Part shown: positions 42,857 through 51,774 of the stretch, in pieces | Position numbering within the stretch: the first letter of the stretch is position 1 | How the letters are laid out: every line of letters begins with the position of its first letter | DNA from: Deltaproteobacteria bacterium | GTDB taxonomy: Bacteria > Desulfobacterota > Binatia > Binatales > Binataceae | Assembly (NCBI GenBank): GCA_003135135.1 | Contig: PLDK01000035.1 | Location: forward strand, 1 to 64,000 | Reading direction: 5' to 3' | DNA length: 64,000 nucleotides | The notes under the pieces: model-generated | The model's database searches: none | Told to the model about the DNA's origin: nothing | What the model saw: only the letters and a program-made list of their open reading frames with translations | Position numbers and translations under genes: made by a program

Positions 42857-43930
42857 TTAGCCTTCGGTTAGGCGGGCATGATGCCAGGTCTGGACCGCCT
42901 CGGAGAGCGCCATCAGGCACACGCCGGTCGCGAACGGCGCAGTCCCGACTTCGATCGAATTGTAAAAGGCAAAATCCCCCGGCGGCGTTTGCTGCGATAC
43001 GCCCGTGAACGTGCCGTGCGAGTCGACGTTCGCGCAAATCGCGCCTAGCGCGCGCGAGTATGCCTCGCGCGCGCGCGCCTCGTCGAGACCGCGCAGCCGG
43101 GCCCGAATCGCGCGGCCGAGCGCGAGCGCGAATCCGGCCGCCGCCGACGCCTCGAGGTACGAATCGTCGCGATCGATCACGGTGTGCCACAAGCCGGACT
43201 CGTCCTGCAGCGACGCGACTTTGTTGAGCTGGAGCGCCAGCGCCTCGCGTATCTTGTCAACCTTTGCAGCAAGCGGTTGAAGCACGCCGGCCGCCTCGAT
43301 TTCGGCGATCACTTGCGGCGCCGCGATCGAAAACCAGCTGTTGCCGCGCGCCCACAGACACGGCGAATGCGAGTTGCGGTCAACGTAGGCGACGTGCCAG
43401 AAAAGTCCGCTGCCGGAGTCGGCCAGATGATCGCGATGAACGATCATCTGATCGGCTGCGCGCTCGATCATCGCGGCGTCGCCGGAGATTCGGCCGAGCA
43501 ATGCGATCGCGGGCGCGGTGAAGTAGCAGACGTCGATCCACACTTCGAGGGCCGGCGGATGCGGGACGAAAGCGCCGTCGGGAGTGCGCACGGCGGTATT
43601 TTCCATGAAGCCGACGATCGCGCGCGCGTAATCCAGGTAGCGCGGATCGCGGGTCTCCAGGTGCAGGTCGAGCGCCGGGAGCGCTTCGGCCGCCCAGAAC
43701 CAGAACCATCCGCTGGTGCGCGGACCGGTTGCGAGCTTTGGCGCGAACCATCGCGCGGCCGCCTCGATCGGGGCGTCGGTCTTGAGCGCGAGCGCGGCGT
43801 AAACGAGGCCGTCGCACAGAATCGCGTCGCCCCAATGAGGCTGCTTGGCGAGCAGTTCGCGGCTGGCGCTGGCGGTCAGGCGCTCGAGCGCGCCGCGGAG
43901 TTCATCATATTTTACAAAAGCTTGGCGCAA
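42857..43930 (-). CDS. glycoside hydrolase family 88/105-like (alpha/alpha)6 barrel protein
   Basis: 357-aa protein with the pattern of unsaturated uronyl/rhamnogalacturonyl hydrolases (GH88/GH105), for example WARGNSWF near the middle and repeated Trp/Tyr-rich helices. No signal peptide. The track starts at GTG 43984, only 2 bp from the divergent DUF971 start and without a ribosome site. TTG 43930 has GGAG 8 nt upstream and is my choice. The catalytic Asp residues were not verified. It is not next to any polysaccharide lyase, so the substrate is uncertain. Confidence 0.65.
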   Translation of the reverse strand: MRQAFVKYDELRGALERLTASASRELLAKQPHWGDAILCDGLVYAALALKTDAPIEAAARWFAPKLATGPRTSGWFWFWAAEALPALDLHLETRDPRYLDYARAIVGFMENTAVRTPDGAFVPHPPALEVWIDVCYFTAPAIALLGRISGDAAMIERAADQMIVHRDHLADSGSGLFWHVAYVDRNSHSPCLWARGNSWFSIAAPQVIAEIEAAGVLQPLAAKVDKIREALALQLNKVASLQDESGLWHTVIDRDDSYLEASAAAGFALALGRAIRARLRGLDEARAREAYSRALGAICANVDSHGTFTGVSQQTPPGDFAFYNSIEVGTAPFATGVCLMALSEAVQTWHHARLTEG

Positions 43931-43986
43931 GATAACGTCTCCACAGCGGGCGTCGCGGGAGATATACTTGCGCAGAGACTGCACCG

Positions 43987-44322
43987 ATGGCGATTATCAA
44001 GTCAAAGACTCCGAAGATCAAAGGGCTTCACGAAGTGGGGCGCTACGCCGTCGGCGTGCAATGGGTTGACGGTCACGACAGCATTTTTCCGCTGGATAAT
44101 TTGCGCCGCGGATGCCCGTGCGACGCGTGCAAGGGCAACGTGGACGGCGATGTGCCGCCCGCGAGCGTCCGCATGCGGCAGCTTGCGCGGCTGGGCGAAG
44201 CGGCGGTGTTTATCGGATGGGTCGACGGCCACGAGACCATCTACACGATGCCCCAGCTCAGGAATCTCTGCCGATGCGCATATTGCGTGGGCGAGCCCGA
44301 GCGTCCGATCACCGGCGATTGA
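43987..44322 (+). CDS. DUF971 domain protein with two cysteine clusters
   Basis: 111-aa DUF971 (GBBH-like N-terminal) protein, a small family often near Fe-S carrier or quinone genes. Two similar halves are visible: VQWVDGHDSIFPLDNLRRGCPCDAC and IGWVDGHETIYTMPQLRNLCRCAYC. Each carries a CxCxxC cluster. Metal or Fe-S binding is plausible. Its stop codon directly abuts the stop of the convergent TPR gene (0 bp between). Confidence 0.85.
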   Translation: MAIIKSKTPKIKGLHEVGRYAVGVQWVDGHDSIFPLDNLRRGCPCDACKGNVDGDVPPASVRMRQLARLGEAAVFIGWVDGHETIYTMPQLRNLCRCAYCVGEPERPITGD

Positions 44323-44985
44323 CTAGGGCGTGGTGCTTGCCGGCGGCGGTTTTTGCGAATGCTTGACGATACTGCCGCGGCCGCTTGAGCCGCCGTTGAG
44401 CGCGTCGAGATTTACCTGCGCGACTTTCAGCTTGGGATTGAGCTTGAGGGCCTTCTCCCAGGCTTCTTCGGCTTCGCCGAAGCGCTGCAAATCGTTCAGC
44501 GCCATGCCCTTGGCGTTATAGAGCCGCGCGTTGGAAGGGTCCTTGATTATTCCGGCGTTGGCCGCGAGCAGTGCGTCCTCAGCGTCGCCGACGCGCAGGA
44601 ACACGTCGGCCAGCTCGATGAAGTTGCCGCCCGACGGATTCAGCTCGGTCGCCGTGCGGTACATCCGGATCGCGCTGTCGCCGTCGCGCAGCACACCATC
44701 GCAGAAGCCGAGGTCCACGTACGCTGAATCGTTTCGCGGATCGATGCGCAGCGCCTCATGCAGCTTGTCCATCGCCTCGCGGATTTTTTTGCTGTCGACG
44801 GGATCAGCCTGACCAGCCTGCATGACCAGCTTTTCCGCCTCGGCAACGACCGCGTCGGATGCGGCGCGATTCGCGCCGGCCGCGTAACTCGAAGCCGCGA
44901 TCGACAGGGCTCCCAATGCGGCCATCGCGGCGGCGAGCATCACCGCCAGATTCAATCGCGAGTTGCCGCGCAATCGATAAACCAT
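44323..44985 (-). CDS. exported TPR-repeat protein
   Basis: 220-aa protein with an N-terminal signal/anchor (NLAVMLAAAMAALGALSIAASS). Three to four tetratricopeptide repeats follow, e.g. NDSAYVDLGFCDGVLRDGDSAIRMYRTATELNPSG and ARLYNAKGMALNDLQRFGEAEEAWEKALKLNPK. TPR domains mediate protein binding; the partner is unknown. The start at 44985 is followed at once by the basic signal region; the track ORF begins 20 codons earlier. Confidence 0.85.
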   Translation of the reverse strand: MVYRLRGNSRLNLAVMLAAAMAALGALSIAASSYAAGANRAASDAVVAEAEKLVMQAGQADPVDSKKIREAMDKLHEALRIDPRNDSAYVDLGFCDGVLRDGDSAIRMYRTATELNPSGGNFIELADVFLRVGDAEDALLAANAGIIKDPSNARLYNAKGMALNDLQRFGEAEEAWEKALKLNPKLKVAQVNLDALNGGSSGRGSIVKHSQKPPPASTTP

Positions 44986-45116
44986 GTTCACGCCACCATT
45001 CACCCCAATACCCAATGATAATAGGCGCTGCGTACAGATTGGCAAGATTGAGCGCCCGTCCAGCCCGGCCAGGTGTTTAGTTGTTTCACGCGGGCTGCTT
45101 CGATAGCTATGGATTC

Positions 45117-46112
45117 GTGCCCCGCGATTCGTTCAATCGTCAGATAGATTACCTGCGGTTATCGGTAATCGACAGATGCAACCTGCGATGCGTTTACTGT
45201 ATGCCGCTGGAGGGTTTGCGCTTTCTTCCCAACGACGAGTTGCTGACTCCGGCGGAGTTCGAAACCGTCGCGCGCGCCGCGGTCGGCGTGGGCTTTCGAA
45301 AATTCCGGCTGACGGGAGGCGAGCCTACCTTGCGGCTCGATCTCGTGGAGATTGTCGAGCGGCTCGCACGCGTGCCCGGAGTGGACGGCCTGGCGCTGAC
45401 CACCAACGCTCTTCTGCTCACGGAGCTTGGGCCGGCGCTGAAACGCGCGGGACTGAATCGAATCAACGTGCATCTCGACAGCCTGGACCCCGCGACCGTC
45501 GAGCGGCAGATGCGATGGGGCAGCTTCGAGAAAATCTGGCGCGGGATAGTCGCGGCCGAAGCGGCGGGCCTGACGCCTATCAAGCTCAACTCGGTGGTGA
45601 CGGCCGGCTACAACGAATCCGACGTCGTCGAGCTGGCGCGGCTGACGCTCGAGCGCGACTGGCACGTGCGATTCATCGAGCTGATGCCGCTGGGCGGCGG
45701 CGAATGCGCGACGTTGTCGATGAAGCGCTACGTGTCCAACATCGAGACCCGGCGCAGAATCGAGGCGGCGCTCGGCGCGCTCACCGAAATCCCGTCGGAA
45801 AATCCGGCCGACGAATCGCGCAACTTCCGGCTGGCGGGCGCGCGCGGCGTGGTCGGCTTCATCAGTCCGGTCAGCGAGCCTTACTGCGGGACCTGCAACC
45901 GGATGCGGCTGACGGCGGACGGAAAATTCCACCTGTGCCTGCTCAATGACGACGAACTCGACGTGCGCCGCGCGCTGCGCTCGAATTCAGGCGACGTGAT
46001 CGCCGACGTGGCGCGAATCCTCAAGCGCGCGGTCGAGTTGAAGCCCACAGGGCATCACCTGCTCGAGGGGCGCTCGACGCAAGATCGTTCGATGTACCAG
46101 ATCGGCGGCTAA
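45117..46112 (+). CDS. moaA: GTP 3',8-cyclase MoaA
   Basis: Radical SAM enzyme starting molybdenum cofactor synthesis (GTP to 3',8-cH2GTP). The SAM cluster motif CNLRCVYC follows RQIDYLRLSVIDR; GGEPTLR binds SAM. The C-terminal second cluster is CGTCNRMRLTADGKFHLCL, and the protein ends with the required GG. The start is uncertain: GTG 45117 gives VPRDSFNRQIDYLRLS, matching the family (331 aa), whereas the track uses TTG 45081. No moaC, moaE or moeA is nearby. Confidence 0.95.
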   Translation: MPRDSFNRQIDYLRLSVIDRCNLRCVYCMPLEGLRFLPNDELLTPAEFETVARAAVGVGFRKFRLTGGEPTLRLDLVEIVERLARVPGVDGLALTTNALLLTELGPALKRAGLNRINVHLDSLDPATVERQMRWGSFEKIWRGIVAAEAAGLTPIKLNSVVTAGYNESDVVELARLTLERDWHVRFIELMPLGGGECATLSMKRYVSNIETRRRIEAALGALTEIPSENPADESRNFRLAGARGVVGFISPVSEPYCGTCNRMRLTADGKFHLCLLNDDELDVRRALRSNSGDVIADVARILKRAVELKPTGHHLLEGRSTQDRSMYQIGG

Positions 46113-46173
46113 GTCAGCCTTTCAGGGGACGCACTGAAGGGTGCAGCGCGTAAACTATTCGGACGCCTCAACT

Positions 46174-46668
46174 TCAATCGGGAATCAGTTGCTCGAAGAC
46201 TCGGCCCAAGATGGATTCGTCGAGAGGGAGTCCCTCCGATTCGGGTAGCGAAACCGTGTCGGGCGGATCCTTGAGATTGCTGATAGCGAATCGCCCAGGT
46301 TTATTCGAGGCGCGAAGCTTCCAATCGGAAAGCGTAGGGCCTCCGGTCCACAAAAGCGTTGCGAAAGCCTGGCCGCATTCGATTTTCACAGAATTGTTGT
46401 CCGGCGTCGTAGCTTTCACCGTGATAAGAAGCTGATCGTTTAGAAGAATCTTCAAATTTTCAAGTTCGTAGGGACCTTCGACCGGGCCCGTCAACGATAC
46501 GCGACGGCTGGGCTCGAGCGTGCAACGAACTCGCGCGCCAAACTCCCTCTCTGCATACGCTTTAATGCACTCGTTGAGTTGATGCACGGCTTCTTTGTAC
46601 GCAACAAATCTGTCCTTCGCTTCGTTACTCTTTTGTGTCCAAGCCTCCAACTTATCCTTTGCCGACAT
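46174..46668 (-). CDS. protein of unknown function
   Basis: 164-aa cytosolic protein that I do not recognise. ATG 46668 has AAGGAGAG upstream at good spacing; the track ORF begins 15 codons earlier. The first 45 residues are a charged helix (DKLEAWTQKSNEAKDRFVAYKEAVHQL), probably coiled coil. The rest looks like a small beta domain (LLITVKATTPDNNSVKIECGQAFATLLW). Base composition is clearly less GC-rich than its neighbours, with many A/T third positions, which hints at later acquisition. Confidence 0.7.
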   Translation of the reverse strand: MSAKDKLEAWTQKSNEAKDRFVAYKEAVHQLNECIKAYAEREFGARVRCTLEPSRRVSLTGPVEGPYELENLKILLNDQLLITVKATTPDNNSVKIECGQAFATLLWTGGPTLSDWKLRASNKPGRFAISNLKDPPDTVSLPESEGLPLDESILGRVFEQLIPD

Positions 46669-46805
46669 GCTCACTCTCCTTGAGGGCACGCAACTAACGC
46701 GTTGCCCAGTCAATAGTACTCGACTTGACGATCGCTGGCCACGCGGTCAAGAGGAAGTCATCGCGCGCGCCGTGCGCCGTCCGCGACCGTGGCTGATACG
46801 CTCCG

Positions 46806-47906
46806 TCAGCGTTCTTCGCCGAACAGGAAGATCGAGACCGCGATCATCGCGAACATGAAATTGGGAATCCACGCGGCGACCACCGCCGGCAGCAGCGCCG
46901 AACGGCCCAGCGCGGACGTGATTCCGAGCGAGGTCCAGTAGGCGAAGCCGATCACGATTGCCAGCCCGAAGCTCCGCCCGAGGCTCAGGTTGCGCGGCAG
47001 CGGATCGAGGCTGAGCGCCATCCCGAGCGCGGCCATTATCAGGCACGCCAGCGGCATCGCGTACTTAAGATCGCGATCGACTACGTAGCCGCCCGGGTCG
47101 AGTCCCTTGCTGCGCAAATCGGCGATGTAGCGGTCGAGCTCCCACAAGCTGAACTCCTCCGGGTCGAAGCGCAGCAGGCCGAAATCGGCAGGAGTCAGTC
47201 CAAGCTGGAGGCGCTCGGCGCCAGTGTTGGTCACGGTGCCGCCCTCGGCGATCTGGAACGAATTCAACCCGCTCTCAACCCAGCCGTGGCCGTCCCATCT
47301 TGCGCCCGCCGCATGTTCGAGGTCCTTGAGTCCGAAAGCGTCATCGAGTTGATAGTGGGTGATGCCGGCGAGCCGCGAGTTTTTCTGGTCGTAGCTGTCA
47401 ACCGAAATGAATCCGTCGCGCACGCGCACCCAGATGCGCCGGTTGGCGAAGACCGCCTTGAGCTGATGCTTCTTGAGTTCCACCGCGTAGATATATTTCG
47501 CCTGGCGGGTCGCGGCCGGAACCACTGTTTCGCTGATGAAAAAATCAAAACCCGAAATCAATACCGCGACTATCAGCACCGGCATCGCCATCCCGAGCCG
47601 GCTGATGCCGAGTTGCTGGCAGGCCAGCACCTCTCCCGACCGATTGAGCAGCGCGAAGCCAAGCAACACGCCGGCCAGACTCGCCACCGGCAGAACCTGC
47701 GAGACGATCAGCGGCAGCTTGAGCGCGAAGTATTCGAGGCCCAATAACCCCAGCCCGCCGTAGCGGATCAAATCGTCGAATCGATCGAACATGTCGCCGA
47801 GCAGATAGGCCGCCGTGAAAGCCGCCAGGCAAACCATGAACGGGCCGAAGAACTGGCCGGCGATGAAGCGGTCCATCACCGGCGAAAGGCGCGGTTGAAA
47901 TTTCAT
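46806..47906 (-). CDS. lptG: LPS export ABC transporter permease LptG
   Basis: YjgP/YjgQ family inner-membrane permease (366 aa) of the LptB2FGC complex that extracts LPS from the inner membrane. Typical start PVMDRFIAGQFFGPFMVCLAAF, three N-terminal helices, a periplasmic beta-jellyroll (about 130-260) and three C-terminal helices. The start at 47906 overlaps the lptF stop (ATGA); the 51 extra codons of the track ORF are shadow. LptA, LptB and LptC are not in the window. Confidence 0.93.
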   Translation of the reverse strand: MKFQPRLSPVMDRFIAGQFFGPFMVCLAAFTAAYLLGDMFDRFDDLIRYGGLGLLGLEYFALKLPLIVSQVLPVASLAGVLLGFALLNRSGEVLACQQLGISRLGMAMPVLIVAVLISGFDFFISETVVPAATRQAKYIYAVELKKHQLKAVFANRRIWVRVRDGFISVDSYDQKNSRLAGITHYQLDDAFGLKDLEHAAGARWDGHGWVESGLNSFQIAEGGTVTNTGAERLQLGLTPADFGLLRFDPEEFSLWELDRYIADLRSKGLDPGGYVVDRDLKYAMPLACLIMAALGMALSLDPLPRNLSLGRSFGLAIVIGFAYWTSLGITSALGRSALLPAVVAAWIPNFMFAMIAVSIFLFGEER

Positions 47907-49093
47907 GCGGCCTGCCTGCTGCGTTCGTAGCGCTCGACGAGATCCCAGAGGATGTCGCCGGGGCCGCGGCCCTGGTCGCCCTTGTCGGACGCGGCGCGAT
48001 AGAAGAACCAGAATGCCAGCGCCATGAATACGATGTCCGGGAGGCTCATCGCGACCCACGCGTCGAGCTTGCCGCGCTGCGCCAGCGTCTCGCCCACGCG
48101 CATCAGCGAGTAATAGAGAAAGAACAGCGCGACGCTGACGCCGAAGCGCTCCGAATGGCCGCCGCGCGCCGGTTTGAGGCCGAGCGAGATGCCCAGCAGC
48201 GCGAACAGCATCGTGGCGAACGGGACGGTAAACTTGCTCGCCATCTCGGTTTCGGCGGCGTAGTCGGGGTTCCCTTTGGCGCGCGCCGCCTTGATGTCGG
48301 CGTGCAGTACCGGGTACGTCATCTCGCCGGGATCCTGCTCGCCCACGTCCATCCCGGCCTCGGGACGGACGCTGAGATCGTAGGTCTTGAAACTGGTCAC
48401 GTGAGTCACGTTGTTGGCGGGCTCGGCGCCGAAGATCGAACCGTCGAACAGCCGCAGCGTGATCGACTTGTCATGCGGGTCGGGCACTATCGACCCATGC
48501 TTGGCGATTATCGTGTTCTGGTTGCGCGGATCGCGCGCGTCCGAGATCAAGACGCCCTTCAAACTGGAATCGGTATCGGACATCTCGTCGACATAAACGA
48601 CCAGGCCGGGGAAATTGCTGTTGAAGACTTTTTCCTTCAGCCCGGCGCTGGTCCGGGTCTGGCTGAGTTCGTAGAGTTTGTTGCGCAGATTGGAATTCGC
48701 CCACGGCCTCAGCGAGAACGCGAAGTAGCTCGAAAGCGCGTACACGCCCAGCGCCACCAGCATCACGGGCACCGCCAGCCGATACAAGCTGATGCCGCAG
48801 GCGCGCGCCGCGGTCATCTCCTGGTCGCTCGACATCCGCCCGAATCCCATCAACACTCCGAGCAGCACCGCCATCGGAAACGTGAGTTCCAGAAAGGCCG
48901 GCATGATGTACCCGATGATCCCCACCACCTCGGCGAGGCTGACGCCGTGATTGACGACCATGTCCATCAGCTTCAGCAACTTGCCCGTGACCAGCGCGAA
49001 GGTCAGCAGGCCGACGTCGACCGCGAACGGCCCCAGCACCTCGCGCGCGACGTAGCGGTCGATGATGGCAAATCCTGGGATTGCTAGTCTCAT
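47903..49093 (-). CDS. lptF: LPS export ABC transporter permease LptF
   Basis: Partner permease of LptG, 396 aa, same YjgP/YjgQ fold. N-terminal IIDRYVAREVLGPFAVDVGLLTFALVTGKLLKL and GFGRMSSDQEMTAARACGISLYRLA (coupling-helix region for LptB) are typical. It starts at ATG 49093 and shares ATGA with lptG. A 136-bp divergent gap separates it from rlmB; no clear promoter was picked out there. Confidence 0.94.
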   Translation of the reverse strand: MRLAIPGFAIIDRYVAREVLGPFAVDVGLLTFALVTGKLLKLMDMVVNHGVSLAEVVGIIGYIMPAFLELTFPMAVLLGVLMGFGRMSSDQEMTAARACGISLYRLAVPVMLVALGVYALSSYFAFSLRPWANSNLRNKLYELSQTRTSAGLKEKVFNSNFPGLVVYVDEMSDTDSSLKGVLISDARDPRNQNTIIAKHGSIVPDPHDKSITLRLFDGSIFGAEPANNVTHVTSFKTYDLSVRPEAGMDVGEQDPGEMTYPVLHADIKAARAKGNPDYAAETEMASKFTVPFATMLFALLGISLGLKPARGGHSERFGVSVALFFLYYSLMRVGETLAQRGKLDAWVAMSLPDIVFMALAFWFFYRAASDKGDQGRGPGDILWDLVERYERSRQAA

Positions 49094-49229
49094 GGTCAGA
49101 TCCCTGCCGCCGGCAAGGAGTCGCGCTCAAGTTTAGACATCCCGGCGCGCGATTGAAACTTGGGCATTCGATTTTCTTCTCGCCGACCGGGACAGCTACT
49201 TGCGCGGCGCTCTGATAGTATCGCCCCCG

Positions 49230-50141
49230 ATGAGAGACTTTCGCGACAAGGGCCGCAATCCACGCTTCGACCGCAACGCGCCGACTCCACCGCGCCGCCA
49301 TTCGCCCGCGCCCAATCCCAAACCGGCGGCGGCGCCGGCCCCTGCGCGCGATTATCGGCGTGCGGATGCGGACGAGCGCGAGAGTCGGCCCGCCAGCGCC
49401 AACGATCGCGAAATAGTCTATGGCGTCGAGCCGATCCGCGAGCTGGTCGCCGCCGCGCCCGGCTCGATTCGAGTGCTCTACGTGAAATCCGGCGATGAGC
49501 GGCGCTTCGCGGCTGAGATCGATCTCGTCAGAACCGGCGGCGGCCGCGTCGAATTCGCCGATGAAGCCGGATTGGAGCGATTGGCGGGACCGGCCGCCCG
49601 CCATCAGGGGATCGCGGCCCTGATGCGCGAGTACGAGTACACGCCGCTCGAGCAGATTCTCGCCGACGCGCCCGATCCGATCGTGCTGGTGGACGGCGTC
49701 ACCGATCCGCGCAACCTGGGCGCCCTGATGCGCTCGGCGGAAGGCGCCGGCGTCGGCGCGATCGTCATCGCGAAGGACCGAACGGCGGGTATCACGCCCG
49801 CGGCGGTCAAGTCGTCGGCCGGTGCGTGGGTACATCTGAAGATCGCGCGATGCGGCAACGTCGCGCGCACCATCGAGCAGTTGAAAGAGGCGGGCTACTG
49901 GACCGCGGCGCTCGCGCCCGGCGGCGATACGTCGATCTACGCGCTCGACACCTCGCGCAAGCTGGCGATCATCGTCGGCTCCGAGGGGCGCGGCGTTCGC
50001 GATATCGTGAAGAAGGGTGCGGATTTTGTCGTGAGCATCCCGATGCGCGGGAAGGTCGGCTCGCTCAACGTGTCGGTCGCCGCCGCGGTGGCGCTGTTCG
50101 AAATCGCTCGCCGCCGCTGCGCCGCGAAGCAGCCAGGTTAG
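49230..50141 (+). CDS. rlmB: 23S rRNA (guanosine-2'-O-)-methyltransferase RlmB
   Basis: SpoU/TrmH family SAM-dependent 2'-O-methyltransferase, 303 aa. After a 60-residue Arg/Pro/Ala-rich basic tail come the substrate-binding domain (VYGVEPIRELVAAAPGSIRVLYV) and the knotted catalytic domain. Motifs are DGVTDPRNLGALMRSAEGAGV, IVGSEGRGVR and IPMRGKVGSLNVSVAAAVALFE. ATG 49230 is preferred to TTG 49200. The basic tail is longer than in E. coli RlmB. Confidence 0.93.
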   Translation: MRDFRDKGRNPRFDRNAPTPPRRHSPAPNPKPAAAPAPARDYRRADADERESRPASANDREIVYGVEPIRELVAAAPGSIRVLYVKSGDERRFAAEIDLVRTGGGRVEFADEAGLERLAGPAARHQGIAALMREYEYTPLEQILADAPDPIVLVDGVTDPRNLGALMRSAEGAGVGAIVIAKDRTAGITPAAVKSSAGAWVHLKIARCGNVARTIEQLKEAGYWTAALAPGGDTSIYALDTSRKLAIIVGSEGRGVRDIVKKGADFVVSIPMRGKVGSLNVSVAAAVALFEIARRRCAAKQPG

Positions 50142-50144
50142 CGC

Positions 50145-50453
50145 CTAAGAACTTTGCGATCTGCTCTTGGCGATCTTTTTTGACGCCGCCAGCGCTTGCT
50201 TCACAGTGTTCATCCAGTTGGTTTCGCACTGGCTCGTGATTTTTCTCATCCCGCCGACCTGCTGGCTGGCCTGCTTCATCTGCGTTTTCAGCAGTAGGGC
50301 TCCCCTGGTGAGATGCGGATGCATTCCATGCACGTTGAGGTCCGACAGCGTCTTGGCGATCAGCTTGAGTTCGCCCTTGATGCGGTCGGCGTAAACCCGG
50401 GCCCATTCGAGATCGATCAGGGCGCTGCTGGCGGGTGACTTGAGTTTAGTCAT
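50145..50453 (-). CDS. small protein of unknown function
   Basis: 102-aa basic helical protein, convergent with rlmB with only 3 bp between stops. ATG 50453 begins MTKLKSPASSALIDLEWAR; the longer track ORF has an unlikely N-terminus. Sequence such as RIKGELKLIAKTLSDLNVHGMHPHLTRGALLLKTQMKQAS suggests two or three helices. I do not recognise a family. Confidence 0.6.
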   Translation of the reverse strand: MTKLKSPASSALIDLEWARVYADRIKGELKLIAKTLSDLNVHGMHPHLTRGALLLKTQMKQASQQVGGMRKITSQCETNWMNTVKQALAASKKIAKSRSQSS

Positions 50454-50606
50454 GCCCAACACTGTCGGCGTCGAGACCCAAGATCGCAAGTATCGCGCTG
50501 TTACTTGGGGAACAGCGACGTTCAGTTTTCGCGGCGCAATTGTCGAATGCGACTGCCGCCCGCGGTCGCCGGGATGCAAGAAACAGACCCTGAAACGCCG
50601 TTCGGC

Positions 50607-50635
50607 TTGACAGTTGCGGCGGCGGCGAATAACTT
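50607..50635 (+). promoter_or_regulatory. sigma70 promoter of the tRNA/rpmG/secE operon
   Basis: Consensus TTGACA, exactly 17 bp, then TAACTT. The start point would be about 50642, 13 nt before the first tRNA gene. This is the best promoter in the window and suits a strongly expressed stable-RNA operon. The rest of the 201-bp gap before it has no gene. Confidence 0.8.
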
Positions 50636-50654
50636 TCTCCTCTTAACGTCGTTT

Positions 50655-50726
50655 GCCGATGTAGCTCAACGGTAGAGCACCTGATTTGTAATCAGGTGGT
50701 TGCGAGTTCGATTCTCGCCATCGGCT
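50655..50726 (+). tRNA. tRNA-Thr (anticodon TGT)
   Basis: Complete cloverleaf: acceptor GCCGATG/CATCGGC, D-stem GCTC/GAGC, anticodon stem CCTGA/TCAGG with loop TTTGTAA, T-arm GCGAG-TTCGATT-CTCGC. The 3' CCA is not encoded. First of four tRNAs in a row. Confidence 0.97.
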
Positions 50727-50749
50727 TGGTCGGCACGATAGCCTTGGGA

Positions 50750-50835
<86 letters not shown>

Positions 50836-50861
50836 GTATAATGATGAGTTCGACGGAGAGA

Positions 50862-50937
50862 GCGGGAATAGCTCAGTTGGTAGAGCGCGAGCCTTCCAAG
50901 CTCGGGGTCGCGGGTTCGAGTCCCGTTTCCCGCTCCA
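50862..50937 (+). tRNA. tRNA-Gly (anticodon TCC)
   Basis: Acceptor GCGGGAA/TTCCCGC, D-loop AGTTGGTA, anticodon loop CTTCCAA, T-loop TTCGAGT, encoded TCCA end. Confidence 0.97.
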
Positions 50938-51039
50938 AAAAAAACCATCCGGCGATGGGCCGGAGCGACGGCAGTTTTTTTGGCGAACGGAATTTTCTTT
51001 TTTGGGAGAACGATTGCTCCGGTTGAGCAGAGCACGAAT

Positions 51040-51112
<73 letters not shown>

Positions 51113-51164
51113 TTCCAAATTCGCGCCGGCTGAGCGGCGAAAAAGTTTTTCGAGGCGGACGACA

Positions 51165-51320
51165 ATGAGAGATCTGATTTCGCTTTCGTGCGACGGTTGC
51201 AAATCACGCAACTACACCACGACCAAGAACAAGAAGACGCAGACCGACAAATTTTCAATCAAGAAATTCTGTCCGAAGTGCCGCGCGCACACCGTACACA
51301 AGGAAGGCAAAATTACCTGA
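51165..51320 (+). CDS. rpmG: 50S ribosomal protein L33
   Basis: 51-aa zinc-ribbon ribosomal protein, too short for the ORF track. It reads MRDLISLSCDGCKSRNYTTTKNKK and has both CxxC knuckles (CDGC and CPKC), so it is the zinc-binding form. It lies between tRNA-Thr(GGT) and tRNA-Trp, as in many bacteria. Confidence 0.96.
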   Translation: MRDLISLSCDGCKSRNYTTTKNKKTQTDKFSIKKFCPKCRAHTVHKEGKIT

Positions 51321-51363
51321 TGGGTAGAGTCGGTCCCGGCGCGCGCTGGGGACACTGAAAAAA

Positions 51364-51440
51364 GGGTCAGTAGCTCCAATTGGCAGAGCATCGGACTCCA
51401 AATCCGAGGGTTCCAGGTTCGACTCCTGGCTGGCCCGCCA
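51364..51440 (+). tRNA. tRNA-Trp (anticodon CCA)
   Basis: Acceptor GGGTCAG/CTGGCCC with one T-G pair, anticodon stem TCGGA/TCCGA with loop CTCCAAA, T-loop TTCGACT, encoded GCCA end. Placed just before secE, the usual trpT position. Confidence 0.97.
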
Positions 51441-51496
51441 AAAATGACAGCGGTTTAACCGAAGCAATCACGCGGTTCTTGATTTAGGCACGAAAT

Positions 51497-51700
51497 ATGG
51501 ATAGTGTGAAAAGTTACTTCAATCAGGGCGTAAGTTTCGTCACGGAAGCATGGACGGAGCTTGCGAAGGTCCATTACCCCTCGCCCAAGGAAACCATGCA
51601 GGCCACGATTGTGGTCGTGGGTTTGACGTTTGTGATGGCTTTGTGGCTCGGAGTGATCGACTTTTTCGCGGTTCGCGGCGTGCAGATGCTGCTCCGCTAG
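51497..51700 (+). CDS. secE: preprotein translocase subunit SecE
   Basis: 67-aa single-spanning clamp subunit of the SecYEG channel. The amphipathic helix VSFVTEAWTELAKVHYPSPKETMQAT and the single transmembrane helix VVVGLTFVMALWLGVIDFF are the complete minimal SecE. It lies between tRNA-Trp and nusG. Confidence 0.96.
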   Translation: MDSVKSYFNQGVSFVTEAWTELAKVHYPSPKETMQATIVVVGLTFVMALWLGVIDFFAVRGVQMLLR

Positions 51701-51774
51701 GGACTAACGACCGGACGCGAAGACTGCTGACTCTCAACGAAGATTGCTCATTGTGGTGAAGACTGCTCATTCAA

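Noticed and set aside
50948-50981. Stem TCCGGC/GCCGGA followed by seven T between tRNA-Gly and tRNA-Thr
   Set aside because: The T-run starts 10 nt after a short stem; a terminator inside this conserved operon is unlikely. Possibly a processing spacer.
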